Shown here: positions 31,616-39,514 of the stretch, piece by piece
How positions within the stretch are numbered: position 1 is the stretch's first letter
How the letters are laid out: each line of letters begins with the position of its first letter
From: Bacillota bacterium
GTDB lineage: Bacteria > Bacillota > Clostridia > Christensenellales > SZUA-584
Length of the DNA: 64,000 bases
Assembly (NCBI GenBank): GCA_023460085.1
Contig: JAEWRI010000046.1
Span: forward strand, 1-64,000
Direction: 5' to 3'
Notes under the pieces: model-generated
Told to the model about the DNA's origin: nothing
Database searches by the model: none
What the model saw: only the letters and a program-made list of their open reading frames with translations
Made by a program: the position numbers and the translations under genes

Positions 31616-33985
31616 TTACGGCATATAATCCTCTTCTTCGAGCAGCGTCACTTCTTCCGGCAGGGAGGGCGTGCCGGTCAGCGGCTCGCCATTCACTTCT
31701 ATCTCCGGATGCACCGGAAGCACGTAGTACTGATAGGTATGATCATATTGCGCGGTATCGTCCCGCAGGCTTACCTTGTCACGACTGCCTGAAAATTCAC
31801 CCACCTTCACGGTCTGGCCCGTGGCGATATCCGCGCGCATGAGCCTATAGATAATGAAGCTCTCCAGCGGCGTAAAGCTGATAAGCGGATACCCGCCCGC
31901 TCCTGTCGATACACTGAGGTCCCAGGGCGCCAGCGGTACCGACCAATAGGTCGAGTACTGCGTGGGCACGTCATCCTTTAGAAAATATTCGGTGAGCGTT
32001 TGATCGGAGGGTGTATAGGCGCTCGCGAGCTGGGGCTCCTCCGCGGCGAGCAGCGATTTCTTATCAATCTCCGCCTCCACCACGCCGTCCGGCTGCACGA
32101 ACGCGGGCGCGGCGTTGTCCTTGTACAGGTATTCGAACACCTGCTTGGCAAGCATCGCGGGATATGTGCCGCCCGTCACGTCGGCGGGCAGGCAGTGTTC
32201 TTCATCGGTGGAATCAAAGCCCATCCAGCAGCACATGGTGTACTCCGGATTGAAAGCGACCGTCCAGGCATCCTTATTGCCGCTGATGTTATCGCCGCCG
32301 GAGGTTCCGGTTTTGGCGGCGATGCTGACGCCGTCGATGCCGAGCCGCCTCGCGGTGCCGCCCTGTACTGCGCTTTGCAGCATGGAAGCCATCAGAAAGG
32401 CGTTATCCTCGGAGAGCACGCCCGTTTTGGTCTCCGGGCGATCATAGATCACATTGCCGCGCGCGTCTTCGATTCGCGATATGCAGCTGGGATAAGAATA
32501 GTAGCCGCCGTTGGCAAACGGCGTGAAGGCGTTGCACAGCGACAGCGGCGTCACACCCTTGGTGAAACCGCCCAGCGCCAGCGTCAGCCCGGTATCCTGC
32601 TGCTCGAACGGAATGCCGACGCGTGAGGCGTAAAGCTTCGCTGTCTCCACGCCTACCGCTTCCAGCGTGCGCACCGCGGGCAGATTCAGCGAGGAAGCGA
32701 GTGCTTCGCGCATGGTCACCCAACCTGCGTAACTGTCCGAAAAGTTCTTTGGGACGTACCCGTTAAAGTCGCCTTTTTCATCCAGCACCAGCGTGGCAGG
32801 GTTAAACCCCAGCTTTTCCATCGCAGGCGCATACACCAGCACGGGTTTGATGGTGGAGCCCGGCTGACGTTTCATATCCAGCACGCGGTTGAGTCCGCGC
32901 CGTGTCTCGTACTGCCTCCCGCCCATGATGGCGCGGATCTCGCTGGTCTTGCTGTCCAGTATTACCATTGCCGCCTGACATTGCTCTCCATCCGCCGCTG
33001 CGTCCGGAAAGCTTGCGCTGTTCTCAAATATCGCCTCCACCTCGTTCTGCAAATCCTGATCGAGTGTGGTGTATATGCGGTAGCCGCTGGCCAGCAGCTC
33101 CTCGGTCTCCATGTTCAGCACGTCCTCCGCCTCGCACAGCACCATGTCAGTGAAATAATCGTATTTTGTTTCCACCTCCGGAACCAGCACGACGTCCTCC
33201 GCCTTTGCTTGTGTTTCCTGCTCTGCCGTAATGAAGCCCTGCTGCGCCATCAGCGACAGCACGAGGTTGCGCCGCTCTACGGATCGGTCGAGATGCAGAT
33301 GCGGCGCGTAGTTTGTGGGAGACTTGATGACGCCTGCCAGCAGCGCGGCCTGTGCGATACTCAGCGTTTCCGCCGTTTCCCCAAAGTACACCTTTGCCGC
33401 CGCCTCAATGCCATACGCGCCGTTGCCGAAGTAGATGTAATTGAGATACATCTCGAGTATTTCATCCTTGGAATATACCTGCTCCAGTTCGTAGGCCATC
33501 ACAGCCTCCTGCAGCTTGCGCGATATGGTCTTGACGCCCGTAAGGCACGTCAGCTTCACCAGCTGCTGCGATATGGTGCTCGCGCCCTGAGAGAGGTTGC
33601 CGTGCTTCAAGTCCTCCACGAATGCGCCCGCGATGCGGATGATATCCACGCCGTTGTGCTCGTAAAAGCGCGCGTCCTCCACCGCGAGAAACGCGTTTTT
33701 AACGTGCTCCGGGATCTTGTCGATGGTGACATAGACCCGGTTTTCCAGACCGTGAATTGCGGCGGTTTCTGTCCCCTCCGTGTCATAAATCAGCAGCGTC
33801 TGCTGCATCTCTCCAATGGCTTCCGGATCGAATTCCTTCCACTCGTCCAGCCCCATCAGATACGAAAAGAAAAAAATGAAGCAGGCCAGCCCGAGCAGCA
33901 TGCCCGACAGCATCACCCGCTTTACCCACTTCCATACCCTGCTTTTCTTTTTTTCCGATTTTGCGTGAAGCCCGTGCCTGCCCAT
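31616..33985 (-). CDS. Class A penicillin-binding protein 1A family
   Basis: A 789-residue bifunctional PBP. A short basic N-terminus and a membrane helix (about 23-45) precede the GT51 domain (VEDARFYEHNGVD, GASTISQQLVK). The transpeptidase domain has GSTIKPVLVYAP (SxxK), SSLNLPAV (SxN) and AAKTGTSGG (KTG). The last 120 residues form a fibronectin-like or Ig-like tail (LAPWDLSVSTGAGGYP). It is a single gene pointing toward the XRE regulator and lies upstream of spoIIA on the opposite strand. Whether it is vegetative or sporulation-specific cannot be told. Confidence 0.94.
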   Translation of the reverse strand: MGRHGLHAKSEKKKSRVWKWVKRVMLSGMLLGLACFIFFFSYLMGLDEWKEFDPEAIGEMQQTLLIYDTEGTETAAIHGLENRVYVTIDKIPEHVKNAFLAVEDARFYEHNGVDIIRIAGAFVEDLKHGNLSQGASTISQQLVKLTCLTGVKTISRKLQEAVMAYELEQVYSKDEILEMYLNYIYFGNGAYGIEAAAKVYFGETAETLSIAQAALLAGVIKSPTNYAPHLHLDRSVERRNLVLSLMAQQGFITAEQETQAKAEDVVLVPEVETKYDYFTDMVLCEAEDVLNMETEELLASGYRIYTTLDQDLQNEVEAIFENSASFPDAAADGEQCQAAMVILDSKTSEIRAIMGGRQYETRRGLNRVLDMKRQPGSTIKPVLVYAPAMEKLGFNPATLVLDEKGDFNGYVPKNFSDSYAGWVTMREALASSLNLPAVRTLEAVGVETAKLYASRVGIPFEQQDTGLTLALGGFTKGVTPLSLCNAFTPFANGGYYSYPSCISRIEDARGNVIYDRPETKTGVLSEDNAFLMASMLQSAVQGGTARRLGIDGVSIAAKTGTSGGDNISGNKDAWTVAFNPEYTMCCWMGFDSTDEEHCLPADVTGGTYPAMLAKQVFEYLYKDNAAPAFVQPDGVVEAEIDKKSLLAAEEPQLASAYTPSDQTLTEYFLKDDVPTQYSTYWSVPLAPWDLSVSTGAGGYPLISFTPLESFIIYRLMRADIATGQTVKVGEFSGSRDKVSLRDDTAQYDHTYQYYVLPVHPEIEVNGEPLTGTPSLPEEVTLLEEEDYMP

Positions 33986-34111
33986 ACCGCTTTGCGTCCT
34001 TTATGCTTTTTCGCTGAATTTATGCTGTGCCGCAGCGGCATCGAATATGAATTTCGACACAATCCAAAATATCACAACAAAAGAAGTGCTTTTCCGCTAA
34101 AACCTCTTAAA

Positions 34112-34136
34112 GGAATGGGCAATCCTTTCCCGAATA
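34112..34136 (+). promoter_or_regulatory. Sigma-H-like promoter of the spoIIA operon
   Basis: AGGAATG (34112-34118) and CCGAAT (34131-34136) match the sigma-H -35 (AGGAwwT) and -10 (GAAT) pattern with a suitable spacer. The spoIIA operon is sigma-H/Spo0A-driven in other spore formers. Transcription would begin near 34143, 25 bases before spoIIAA. Confidence 0.6.
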
Positions 34137-34167
34137 GGCACTAAATCACCATGAAAGGAAGTATGGC

Positions 34168-34476
34168 ATGCGGGTTAAATTGCAACATGATTCCGGCTGC
34201 GTCACCGCCAGCCTGTCAGGAGAACTCGACCACCACAGCGCGCCCGAGGTCAAAGGGGCGCTTGATGACGCGCTGAGGCGATTCTCCGATGCGGACCTGA
34301 TACTGGACCTGAAAAATTTAAGCTTTATGGACAGCTCGGGACTGGGCGTGCTGCTGGGGCGCTATAAGCAGCTTAAGGCACGCGGCCGCGGGCTGTATGT
34401 AAGAAATGTCGGGCAGCAGATCGAGAAGGTTTTCACCATCAGCGGTATTTACCGCATCATACCCAAAATAAAATAG
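34168..34476 (+). CDS. spoIIAA: Anti-sigma F factor antagonist SpoIIAA
   Basis: A 102-residue STAS-domain protein. FMDSSGLGVLLGRYK holds the serine phosphorylated by SpoIIAB; GELDHHSAPEVK is the usual second strand region. When dephosphorylated by SpoIIE in the forespore it captures SpoIIAB and frees sigma F. It starts after AAAGGAAG and is the first gene of spoIIAA-spoIIAB-sigF. Confidence 0.97.
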   Translation: MRVKLQHDSGCVTASLSGELDHHSAPEVKGALDDALRRFSDADLILDLKNLSFMDSSGLGVLLGRYKQLKARGRGLYVRNVGQQIEKVFTISGIYRIIPKIK

Positions 34477-34487
34477 CGGGGGCGCAT

Positions 34488-34907
34488 ATGAACAATGTAA
34501 TGGAGCTAAAGCTGCTAAGCCTCTCGGAGAACGAGGGCTTTGCCAGAAGCGTCGTGGGCGCTTTCGCCACACAGCTGGACCCGACGCTCGAGGAGGTTGC
34601 GGATATCAAGACGGCGGTATCAGAAGCCGTCACCAACTGCATCGTACACGCATATCCCGACGAAGTTGGCAAAATTCTGATCGCGGCGGAGCTGTCCGAG
34701 CGGCGCATCATCGTACGTGTCACGGATTTTGGTGTGGGCATAAAAGACGTGGCGCAGGCGCGGCAGCCGTTTTACAGCACAGCGGGCGACGAAGCGCGCA
34801 GCGGTATGGGCTTCACCGTAATGGAGACGTTCATGGACGAAGTCAGCGTGGAGTCCGCGCCCGGGCGCGGCACCACGGTGGAGATGGTCAAGGCCATCGG
34901 TCGGTAG
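34488..34907 (+). CDS. spoIIAB: Anti-sigma F factor/kinase SpoIIAB
   Basis: A 139-residue GHKL-fold kinase. AVSEAVTNCIVHAYP is the N box, VRVTDFGVGIKD the G1 box and DEARSGMGFTVMETFMDEV the G2 region. It binds and holds sigma F and phosphorylates SpoIIAA. It starts 12 bases after the spoIIAA stop, with GGGGG upstream, and ends six bases before sigF. Confidence 0.97.
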   Translation: MNNVMELKLLSLSENEGFARSVVGAFATQLDPTLEEVADIKTAVSEAVTNCIVHAYPDEVGKILIAAELSERRIIVRVTDFGVGIKDVAQARQPFYSTAGDEARSGMGFTVMETFMDEVSVESAPGRGTTVEMVKAIGR

Positions 34908-34912
34908 GTATT

Positions 34913-35647
34913 ATGTCAGGCAGCAACGTGCTGGGTCACGAGGAAAGCCTGCGGCTGATAAAGGCCGCACAGTGCGGCGACGAGAAAGCGAAGGAGACCA
35001 TGATCGTCCGCAATACGGCGCTTGTGAAAAGCATCGTCAAAAAATTCCTGAATCGGGGTGTCGAATTCGACGACCTCATGCAGATTGGCAGTCTGGGGCT
35101 TGTCAAGGCGGTATTGGGTTACGACGACAGCTACGACGTCCGGTTCTCCACCTACGCGGTGCCTATGATCGCGGGAGAAATCAAGCGCTTCCTGCGAGAC
35201 GACGGCATCATTAAGGTCAGCCGTTCTCTGCGCGAAAAATCGTTTGAAATCTTCAGCGTCAAGGCAAAGCTCAAGGAAGAACTGCAGCGCGAACCCACCG
35301 TGGAAGAACTCTCCGCGCGCACCGGAATGTCGCCCGAGGACATCGTGTTCGCCATGGAGGCCGTCCGCACGCCGGTGTCCATATTTGAACCCGCGTTTGA
35401 CGACGACACGAGCAAAACGCTGCTGATAGACACCATGTGTGAAAACAGCGACAGCGACATGATAGACCAGATACTGCTGCGCGAGCTGCTGGGCAAGCTG
35501 ACTCCCAAGGAGCGCCAGCTTATCATGCTCCGCTACTACAGCGACAAAACGCAAATGGAAATAGCACAGATTCTGGGCGTTTCTCAGGTACAGGTATCGC
35601 GCCTCATCACCAAAACCATCTCCAAGCTTAAAAAAGCCATCGAATAA
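34913..35647 (+). CDS. sigF: RNA polymerase sigma factor SigF (forespore)
   Basis: A 244-residue sigma-70 family protein, SigF/SigG type. Region 2 has RGVEFDDLMQIGSLGLVKA and VRFSTYAVPMIAGEIKRFLR; region 3 has LREKSFEIFSVKAKLKEELQ; region 4 has LTPKERQLIMLRYYSDKTQ and VSQVQVSRLITKTISKLKK. It is the first forespore sigma factor. Context (spoIIAA-spoIIAB before it) separates it from sigG. A branched terminator follows, so spoVA is probably transcribed separately. Confidence 0.97.
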   Translation: MSGSNVLGHEESLRLIKAAQCGDEKAKETMIVRNTALVKSIVKKFLNRGVEFDDLMQIGSLGLVKAVLGYDDSYDVRFSTYAVPMIAGEIKRFLRDDGIIKVSRSLREKSFEIFSVKAKLKEELQREPTVEELSARTGMSPEDIVFAMEAVRTPVSIFEPAFDDDTSKTLLIDTMCENSDSDMIDQILLRELLGKLTPKERQLIMLRYYSDKTQMEIAQILGVSQVQVSRLITKTISKLKKAIE

Positions 35648-35660
35648 TTCAATATTTCAA

Positions 35661-35726
35661 GCCGTGCTGCAAATAATAACGTTGCGCCCGAAAACAGGAA
35701 GGGCGTAAAACGACGCACGGCTTTTT
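35661..35726 (+). terminator. Branched terminator between sigF and the spoVA operon
   Basis: GCCGTGC (35661-35667) pairs with GCACGGC (35715-35721), enclosing a second stem built on GCCC/GGGC, and is followed by TTTTT. Confidence 0.7.
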
Positions 35727-35751
35727 CGTGCGCTCAGGAAGGGGAAAGCGA

Positions 35752-35889
35752 TTGCTGTACTGGCTGCAACAACACCGGCGGGGCGTCATACTGGTGCTGA
35801 GCCTGCTGCTCATCGCGATGCTTACGCTGGCGGTCGTACTGGCGCTGCTGCCGGGCGGCAAGACGTACCTTAACGCGTGGTATGTATGA
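35752..35889 (+). CDS. 45-residue membrane protein encoded ahead of spoVAA
   Basis: A TTG at 35752, preceded by GGAAGGGG at a workable distance, opens a 45-codon frame: LYWLQQHRRGVILVLSLLL..., a positively charged N-terminus, one long membrane helix (about residues 12-34) and a short tail GGKTYLNAWYV. Its TGA lies eight bases inside spoVAA (start 35882), the same kind of coupling seen between the other spoVA genes. I know of no named family. It might instead be a non-standard N-terminal extension lost by frameshift, but SpoVAA looks complete without it. Confidence 0.6.
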   Translation: MLYWLQQHRRGVILVLSLLLIAMLTLAVVLALLPGGKTYLNAWYV

Positions 35890-36457
35890 GCCGCTGTATT
35901 TCAGTTTAAAGAGCACAGCCCATGCCGACGGGGCGGGCGTGGCGCTGGGCGACATCTGCAGCCTGTCGGATGCGTCGAAGAATGCGCTGGCGGGCGTGCG
36001 CATCCGGACGGAAAAGCCCCTGACTCGCGTCACCGCTCTTTGGACTGCGGAGCGGCTGCGGGCGCTGTATCCGGACAGGCTGCCGCTGAGCGTGGGCGCG
36101 CCGGAATGCCTGGTCTACCTGCGCGACAAGCCGCCCTCGCGCGTGGTCACGGTGCTGAAATCGGCGCTGCTGGCGGCAGTGATGTTTTTCGGCGGGGCGA
36201 TAGCCATCATGACGTTCCACGAGGACGTCAACATGCCCGCGGTGCTGGGTGACATCTACGCGTTCTTTACCGGTAATCCCGCGCAGAGCGCACCCGTCGT
36301 CAGCATCCCGTACTCGCTGGGCATCGTGGCGGGCTTTGCCATACTGCTGGGCCTCGTGCACCGCAAGCGGCATAAACCCACGCTGCTGGAGCTGAGCGCG
36401 CACGAGCAGCGCAAGGCGGTACGGGAATACCTTGCCGACCGGGAAGACGATGGCTGA
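35882..36457 (+). CDS. spoVAA: Stage V sporulation protein AA
   Basis: A 191-residue protein. The N-terminal soluble SpoVAA domain (MYEPLYFSLKSTAHADGAGV, ALGDICSLSDASKNALAGV) is followed by two membrane helices (about 97-115 and 143-160) and a basic tail. SpoVA proteins form the channel that moves dipicolinic acid into the forespore and out at germination. It overlaps the small upstream frame and spoVAB by eight bases each. In Bacillus the operon is transcribed by sigma G; I could not identify that promoter here. Confidence 0.92.
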   Translation: MYEPLYFSLKSTAHADGAGVALGDICSLSDASKNALAGVRIRTEKPLTRVTALWTAERLRALYPDRLPLSVGAPECLVYLRDKPPSRVVTVLKSALLAAVMFFGGAIAIMTFHEDVNMPAVLGDIYAFFTGNPAQSAPVVSIPYSLGIVAGFAILLGLVHRKRHKPTLLELSAHEQRKAVREYLADREDDG

Positions 36458-36857
36458 ACTGGGCGCCGCATTCACGGCGCTAAGCGCGGGGCTGGTCTCC
36501 GGCGCGGCGCTGTGCGCCCTGTATATCGCGCTGGGCGTATTCACCCGCCCCGCGATGCGGCTGGGACTCTCCCCCGGGCGTATGGAGGGCGTGGCGGGCG
36601 CGGCGGGCGCGGCAGCAGGCGCACTGGTGACGCTGACGGATTTATCCCTGCCGCTGGGCGGCTTTTTCGCAGGGACGGCAGGACTGTTCGCGGGTATTTA
36701 CACCGGAGTGCTGATAGCGTGCCTTGCCGAGGTGGCGGATTCCATACCGCTGCTGAGGCGCTTCGGCATCCCGGCAGGCATCATCGCCAAAATACTGATT
36801 GCGTTTGCTTTGGGCAAGCTGGCAGGTTCCCTTGTCTATTGGCTGATACTTAAGTAA
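36450..36857 (+). CDS. spoVAB: Stage V sporulation protein AB
   Basis: About 135 residues with four to five membrane helices: FTALSAGLVSGAALCALYIA, then GALVTLTDLSLPLGG, FFAGTAGLFAGIYTGVLIAC and AKILIAFALGKLAGSLVYWL. RLGLSPGRME and CLAEVADSIPLLRRFGI fit the SpoVAB family. ATG 36450 overlaps the spoVAA stop by eight bases. Part of the SpoVA dipicolinate channel in the spore inner membrane. Confidence 0.92.
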   Translation: MAELGAAFTALSAGLVSGAALCALYIALGVFTRPAMRLGLSPGRMEGVAGAAGAAAGALVTLTDLSLPLGGFFAGTAGLFAGIYTGVLIACLAEVADSIPLLRRFGIPAGIIAKILIAFALGKLAGSLVYWLILK

Positions 36858-36871
36858 GAAAGGATGGCATC

Positions 36872-36976
36872 ATGAGATACCAGAAGATTCCGGCCCTTAA
36901 TACAGGGCACATGCCGAATATGATTGAAAACGAGGAATACGCGAAAACCATCTCCGAAAAGCAGCAGAAGGTGTGA
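36872..36976 (+). CDS. 34-residue conserved-looking small protein between spoVAB and spoVAC
   Basis: ATG 36872 follows AAAGGA at normal spacing and opens MRYQKIPALNTGHMPNMIEN then EEYAKTISEKQQKV. The frame fills the gap between spoVAB (ends 36857) and spoVAC (starts 36979) almost exactly, and its last codons contain the spoVAC ribosome site AGAAGG. It is hydrophilic, with no membrane segment. The tight fit and the good ribosome site argue that it is translated; no family is recognised. Confidence 0.65.
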   Translation: MRYQKIPALNTGHMPNMIENEEYAKTISEKQQKV

Positions 36977-36978
36977 GC

Positions 36979-37440
36979 ATGGATATCAATAACGTCGTCG
37001 AAAAAACCAACTACCAGCAGCACGTTAAGAAGACCATGCCCAAAAGCCGGCTGTTCAAGGAGATCGTGCTGGCCTTCCTTGTAGGCGGCCTTATCTGCGT
37101 GCTGGGCGAAGCCTTGAACGACCTCGGGGAAAAGGTGCTGATGCTGGACAAGGACGGCGTCGGTACCTTCCGGTCCGCCACACTCATATTCCTCGGGGCG
37201 CTGTTCACCGGCATCGGCATATACGACGTACTGGGACGCATCGCGGGCGCGGGTTCCATCGTACCCATTACGGGCTTTGCCAATTCCGTGGTCTCCCCCG
37301 CGCTGGAATACAAATGGGAGGGCTTCATACTCGGCGTGGGCGCGAAGCTCTTTACCATCGCCGGGCCGGTTCTGGTTTATGGCATCAGCTCCTCCGTCAT
37401 CGTTGGGGTGCTGTATTACCTCTTTGGAGGCGGCCGATGA
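36979..37440 (+). CDS. spoVAC: Stage V sporulation protein AC
   Basis: A 153-residue membrane protein with about four helices: MDINNVVEKTNYQQHVKKTM at the N-terminus, IVLAFLVGGLICVLGEAL, ATLIFLGALFTGIGIYDVLG, IVPITGFANSVVSPALEYK, GPVLVYGISSSVIVGVLYYL. SpoVAC is the mechanosensitive component of the dipicolinate channel in Bacillus. ATG 36979 has AGAAGG six bases upstream and fits homologues better than the GTG two codons earlier. Its stop overlaps the spoVAD start (ATGA). Confidence 0.96.
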   Translation: MDINNVVEKTNYQQHVKKTMPKSRLFKEIVLAFLVGGLICVLGEALNDLGEKVLMLDKDGVGTFRSATLIFLGALFTGIGIYDVLGRIAGAGSIVPITGFANSVVSPALEYKWEGFILGVGAKLFTIAGPVLVYGISSSVIVGVLYYLFGGGR

Positions 37441-38456
37441 GCAAGCGCGTAGGGCCGCGGACTGTGCGGTTTGAAAAGCCGCCCATACTGTTGTCCGCCG
37501 CTTCCGCAGCGGGCAAGTCAGAGCGCGAAGGCCCGTACGGAGCGGAATTCGATATCGCGGTAGAAGATGATCTCTGGGGCGAGAAAACGTACGAAAAGGC
37601 GGAGCGCAAGCTGCTGGTCAAAGCCGCCGAAGCCGCCATCGCCCGTGCCGGGCTGAAGACGGACGATATCTCGTACATGCTTGCGGGCGATCTGCTGAAC
37701 CAGATTATTTCTTCCGGGTTTGCGGCAAGGCAGCTCGGCCTTCCCTTCATCGGGCTGTACGGCGCTTGCTCCACGATGTCGGAATCGCTGATGGTGGGTT
37801 CGATGATCGTGGACGGCGGCTTTGCCGATTACCTGCTGTGCGCCACGGGAAGCCACTTTGCTACCGCGGAGCGTCAGTTCCGCATGCCGCTGGAGCTCGG
37901 GACGCCCAAGACGCCGACTTCCCAGAATACCGCCACGGCCTCGGGCGCGGTGGTACTGTCGTCCGTGCGTGACGCCGCCTACCCCGCCGTCACGCACGCT
38001 ACGACGGGCCGCGTCGTGGATTTCGGCGTGAACGACGTCAACAATATGGGCGCGGCAATGGCACCCGCTGCCGCCGAAACGATACTGTCTCACCTGCAGG
38101 AAACGGGGCGGACACCCGACTACTATGACCATATCATTACGGGAGACCTCGGCACCTTCGGCAGCCAGCTGCTGGGCGAGATGGCCTCCACCGCGGGTAC
38201 TCCGCTGCCTAACCACCTCGACTGCGGCGCGATGATATACGCGGGCAACGCGCTGATGCACTGCGGCGGCAGCGGGTGCGGCTGCGGCGCGTCCATGCTG
38301 ACCGGCCACTTTTACAAACGCATGATGGAAGGAGCCGTAAAGCGGGTGCTCTTTGTGGCGACAGGCGCGCTCCACAGTCCGACCAGCGCGCTGCAGGGCG
38401 AGTCGGTGCCGTCCATCGCGCATGCAATCGCAATTGAAATGGGGTGTGGAGCATGA
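37437..38456 (+). CDS. spoVAD: Stage V sporulation protein AD
   Basis: A 339-residue thiolase-fold protein that binds dipicolinic acid. PILLSAASAAGKSEREGPYG is the start of the fold; IGLYGACSTMSESLMVGSMI carries the cysteine at the thiolase-like nucleophile position; HFATAERQFRMPLELG and GSGCGCGASMLTGHFYKRMM are family blocks. It is a soluble subunit attached to the SpoVA channel. It overlaps spoVAC and spoVAE by four bases each. Confidence 0.97.
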   Translation: MSKRVGPRTVRFEKPPILLSAASAAGKSEREGPYGAEFDIAVEDDLWGEKTYEKAERKLLVKAAEAAIARAGLKTDDISYMLAGDLLNQIISSGFAARQLGLPFIGLYGACSTMSESLMVGSMIVDGGFADYLLCATGSHFATAERQFRMPLELGTPKTPTSQNTATASGAVVLSSVRDAAYPAVTHATTGRVVDFGVNDVNNMGAAMAPAAAETILSHLQETGRTPDYYDHIITGDLGTFGSQLLGEMASTAGTPLPNHLDCGAMIYAGNALMHCGGSGCGCGASMLTGHFYKRMMEGAVKRVLFVATGALHSPTSALQGESVPSIAHAIAIEMGCGA

Positions 38457-38809
38457 ATTATCTGGGCGCTTTCATCGTGGGAGGCGTGCTGTGCGCCATC
38501 GGCCAGGTGCTGCTGTCCAAGACGCAGCTGACGCCCGCCCGAATCCTTGTGGTGTATGTCACGGCGGGCGTGGTACTGACGGCAATCGGCGTCTACGAGC
38601 CGCTGGTGGAATGGGGCGGCGCAGGCGCGCAGGTACCGCTGACCGGTTTCGGGTACTCGCTGGCCAAGGGAGCATTTCAGGGTGTGGACGAATCCGGCCT
38701 GCTGGGCGCGCTGACGGGCGGGGTTACCGCCACCGCGGGCGGCATAACCGCCGCCGTGCTGTTTGGCTATCTCGTCGCGCTCATATTCAAACCCAAAACC
38801 AAAAAATAG
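38453..38809 (+). CDS. spoVAE: Stage V sporulation protein AE (SpoVAEb type)
   Basis: A 118-residue membrane protein: NYLGAFIVGGVLCAIGQVLL, ARILVVYVTAGVVLTAIGVY, EWGGAGAQVPLTGFGYSLAK, TAGGITAAVLFGYLVALIFK. This is the membrane form of SpoVAE (VAEb) that pairs with SpoVAC and SpoVAD; the soluble VAEa and the SpoVAF gene of Bacillus are absent, as is common in Clostridia. It is the last gene of the operon. Confidence 0.95.
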   Translation: MNYLGAFIVGGVLCAIGQVLLSKTQLTPARILVVYVTAGVVLTAIGVYEPLVEWGGAGAQVPLTGFGYSLAKGAFQGVDESGLLGALTGGVTATAGGITAAVLFGYLVALIFKPKTKK

Positions 38810-38854
38810 GCCCGCTGCCGCATCCGTGATGCAGGAATATCAATCACAGAAAAA

Positions 38855-38880
38855 GAAAATGCCTCTCTCAAGGCATTTTC
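38855..38880. terminator. Terminator of the spoVA operon
   Basis: GAAAATGCC / GGCATTTTC with an eight-base loop, A-rich before and T-rich after. It serves the convergent spoVA operon and the lipoprotein gene at 38901. Confidence 0.85.
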
Positions 38881-38900
38881 TTATATGGCCGACTTTTCGG

Positions 38901-39131
38901 TTATTTCGTGGTTGTTGCGCTCGGTGTCGTCATCAACGGGGTATTTGTTGGGCTGATGGAAACGCTGGGCGCGGTTGTCGGCTTGACTGTTACGCTCGGC
39001 TTGATTGTCGCCGAAGGTACGGTGGTCGTCTTCGTTGTCGTAGGCTGCGGGCTGTTGTTGTTATTGGTACAACCGACAAACAGCGCCGCGATCAGCATGA
39101 TAACGAGCGCCACCAACATCAATTTTTTCAT
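38901..39131 (-). CDS. Small Thr/Pro-rich lipoprotein
   Basis: A 76-residue protein: signal peptide KKLMLVALVIMLIAALFVGC with lipobox LFVGC, then a low-complexity Thr/Ser/Pro/Lys tail (TTTKTTTVPSATIKPSVTVK) to the end. It has no folded domain. It could be a surface spacer or stalk, or a decayed lipoprotein. It starts after GGAGGAGAG and stands alone, convergent with spoVA. Confidence 0.7.
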   Translation of the reverse strand: MKKLMLVALVIMLIAALFVGCTNNNNSPQPTTTKTTTVPSATIKPSVTVKPTTAPSVSISPTNTPLMTTPSATTTK

Positions 39132-39514
39132 GCATGCTCTCCTCCTTTGTTTTATTTTTTACTTTTTAGACTTAAAATATTTTGCCGGAACATGTCAATT
39201 ACTCGGAGACGATGTCATCATTTTGGTGCACAAGACAAAATGTCAAAAAAAATGACGTTTCCGCGAAAATCGCATAGGTGACGAACTTTCATTCAGGGAT
39301 TCCTTAATAAAAGCGCAGATTCATCCATGGGGAAGTAAAGATATAAAGAAGAGCGCTCCTGATTATTAGTTGGCTGTAACTCAGGAATACGCTCTCTTTC
39401 AACCAAGGGCGTCATGAAAACGGTCAGAAACATAGTCAAATCCCGTCATTTTCGCAAAAGCGGCTCAGACATACCTTTCTCTGCTGCGATAAAGCGGAAT
39501 TTGCCGTAATCAGC
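39132..39514. other. Intergenic stretch with a long imperfect hairpin
   Basis: No gene is visible. An imperfect hairpin (AAGAGCG and TCCTGA at 39349-39362 with TCAGGA and CGCTCT at 39381-39395) may terminate the nucleoside kinase gene on the minus strand. The AT-rich part near 39140-39250 probably holds the promoter of the lipoprotein gene. Confidence 0.5.

Noticed and set aside
34913..35647. Sigma G rather than sigma F
   Set aside because: The gene directly follows spoIIAA and spoIIAB, the defining order of sigF; sigG normally follows sigE.
37518..38423. 301-codon minus-strand frame inside spoVAD
   Set aside because: It is antisense to an intact spoVAD in a tightly overlapped operon, with no ribosome site and low-complexity Arg/His/Gly composition.
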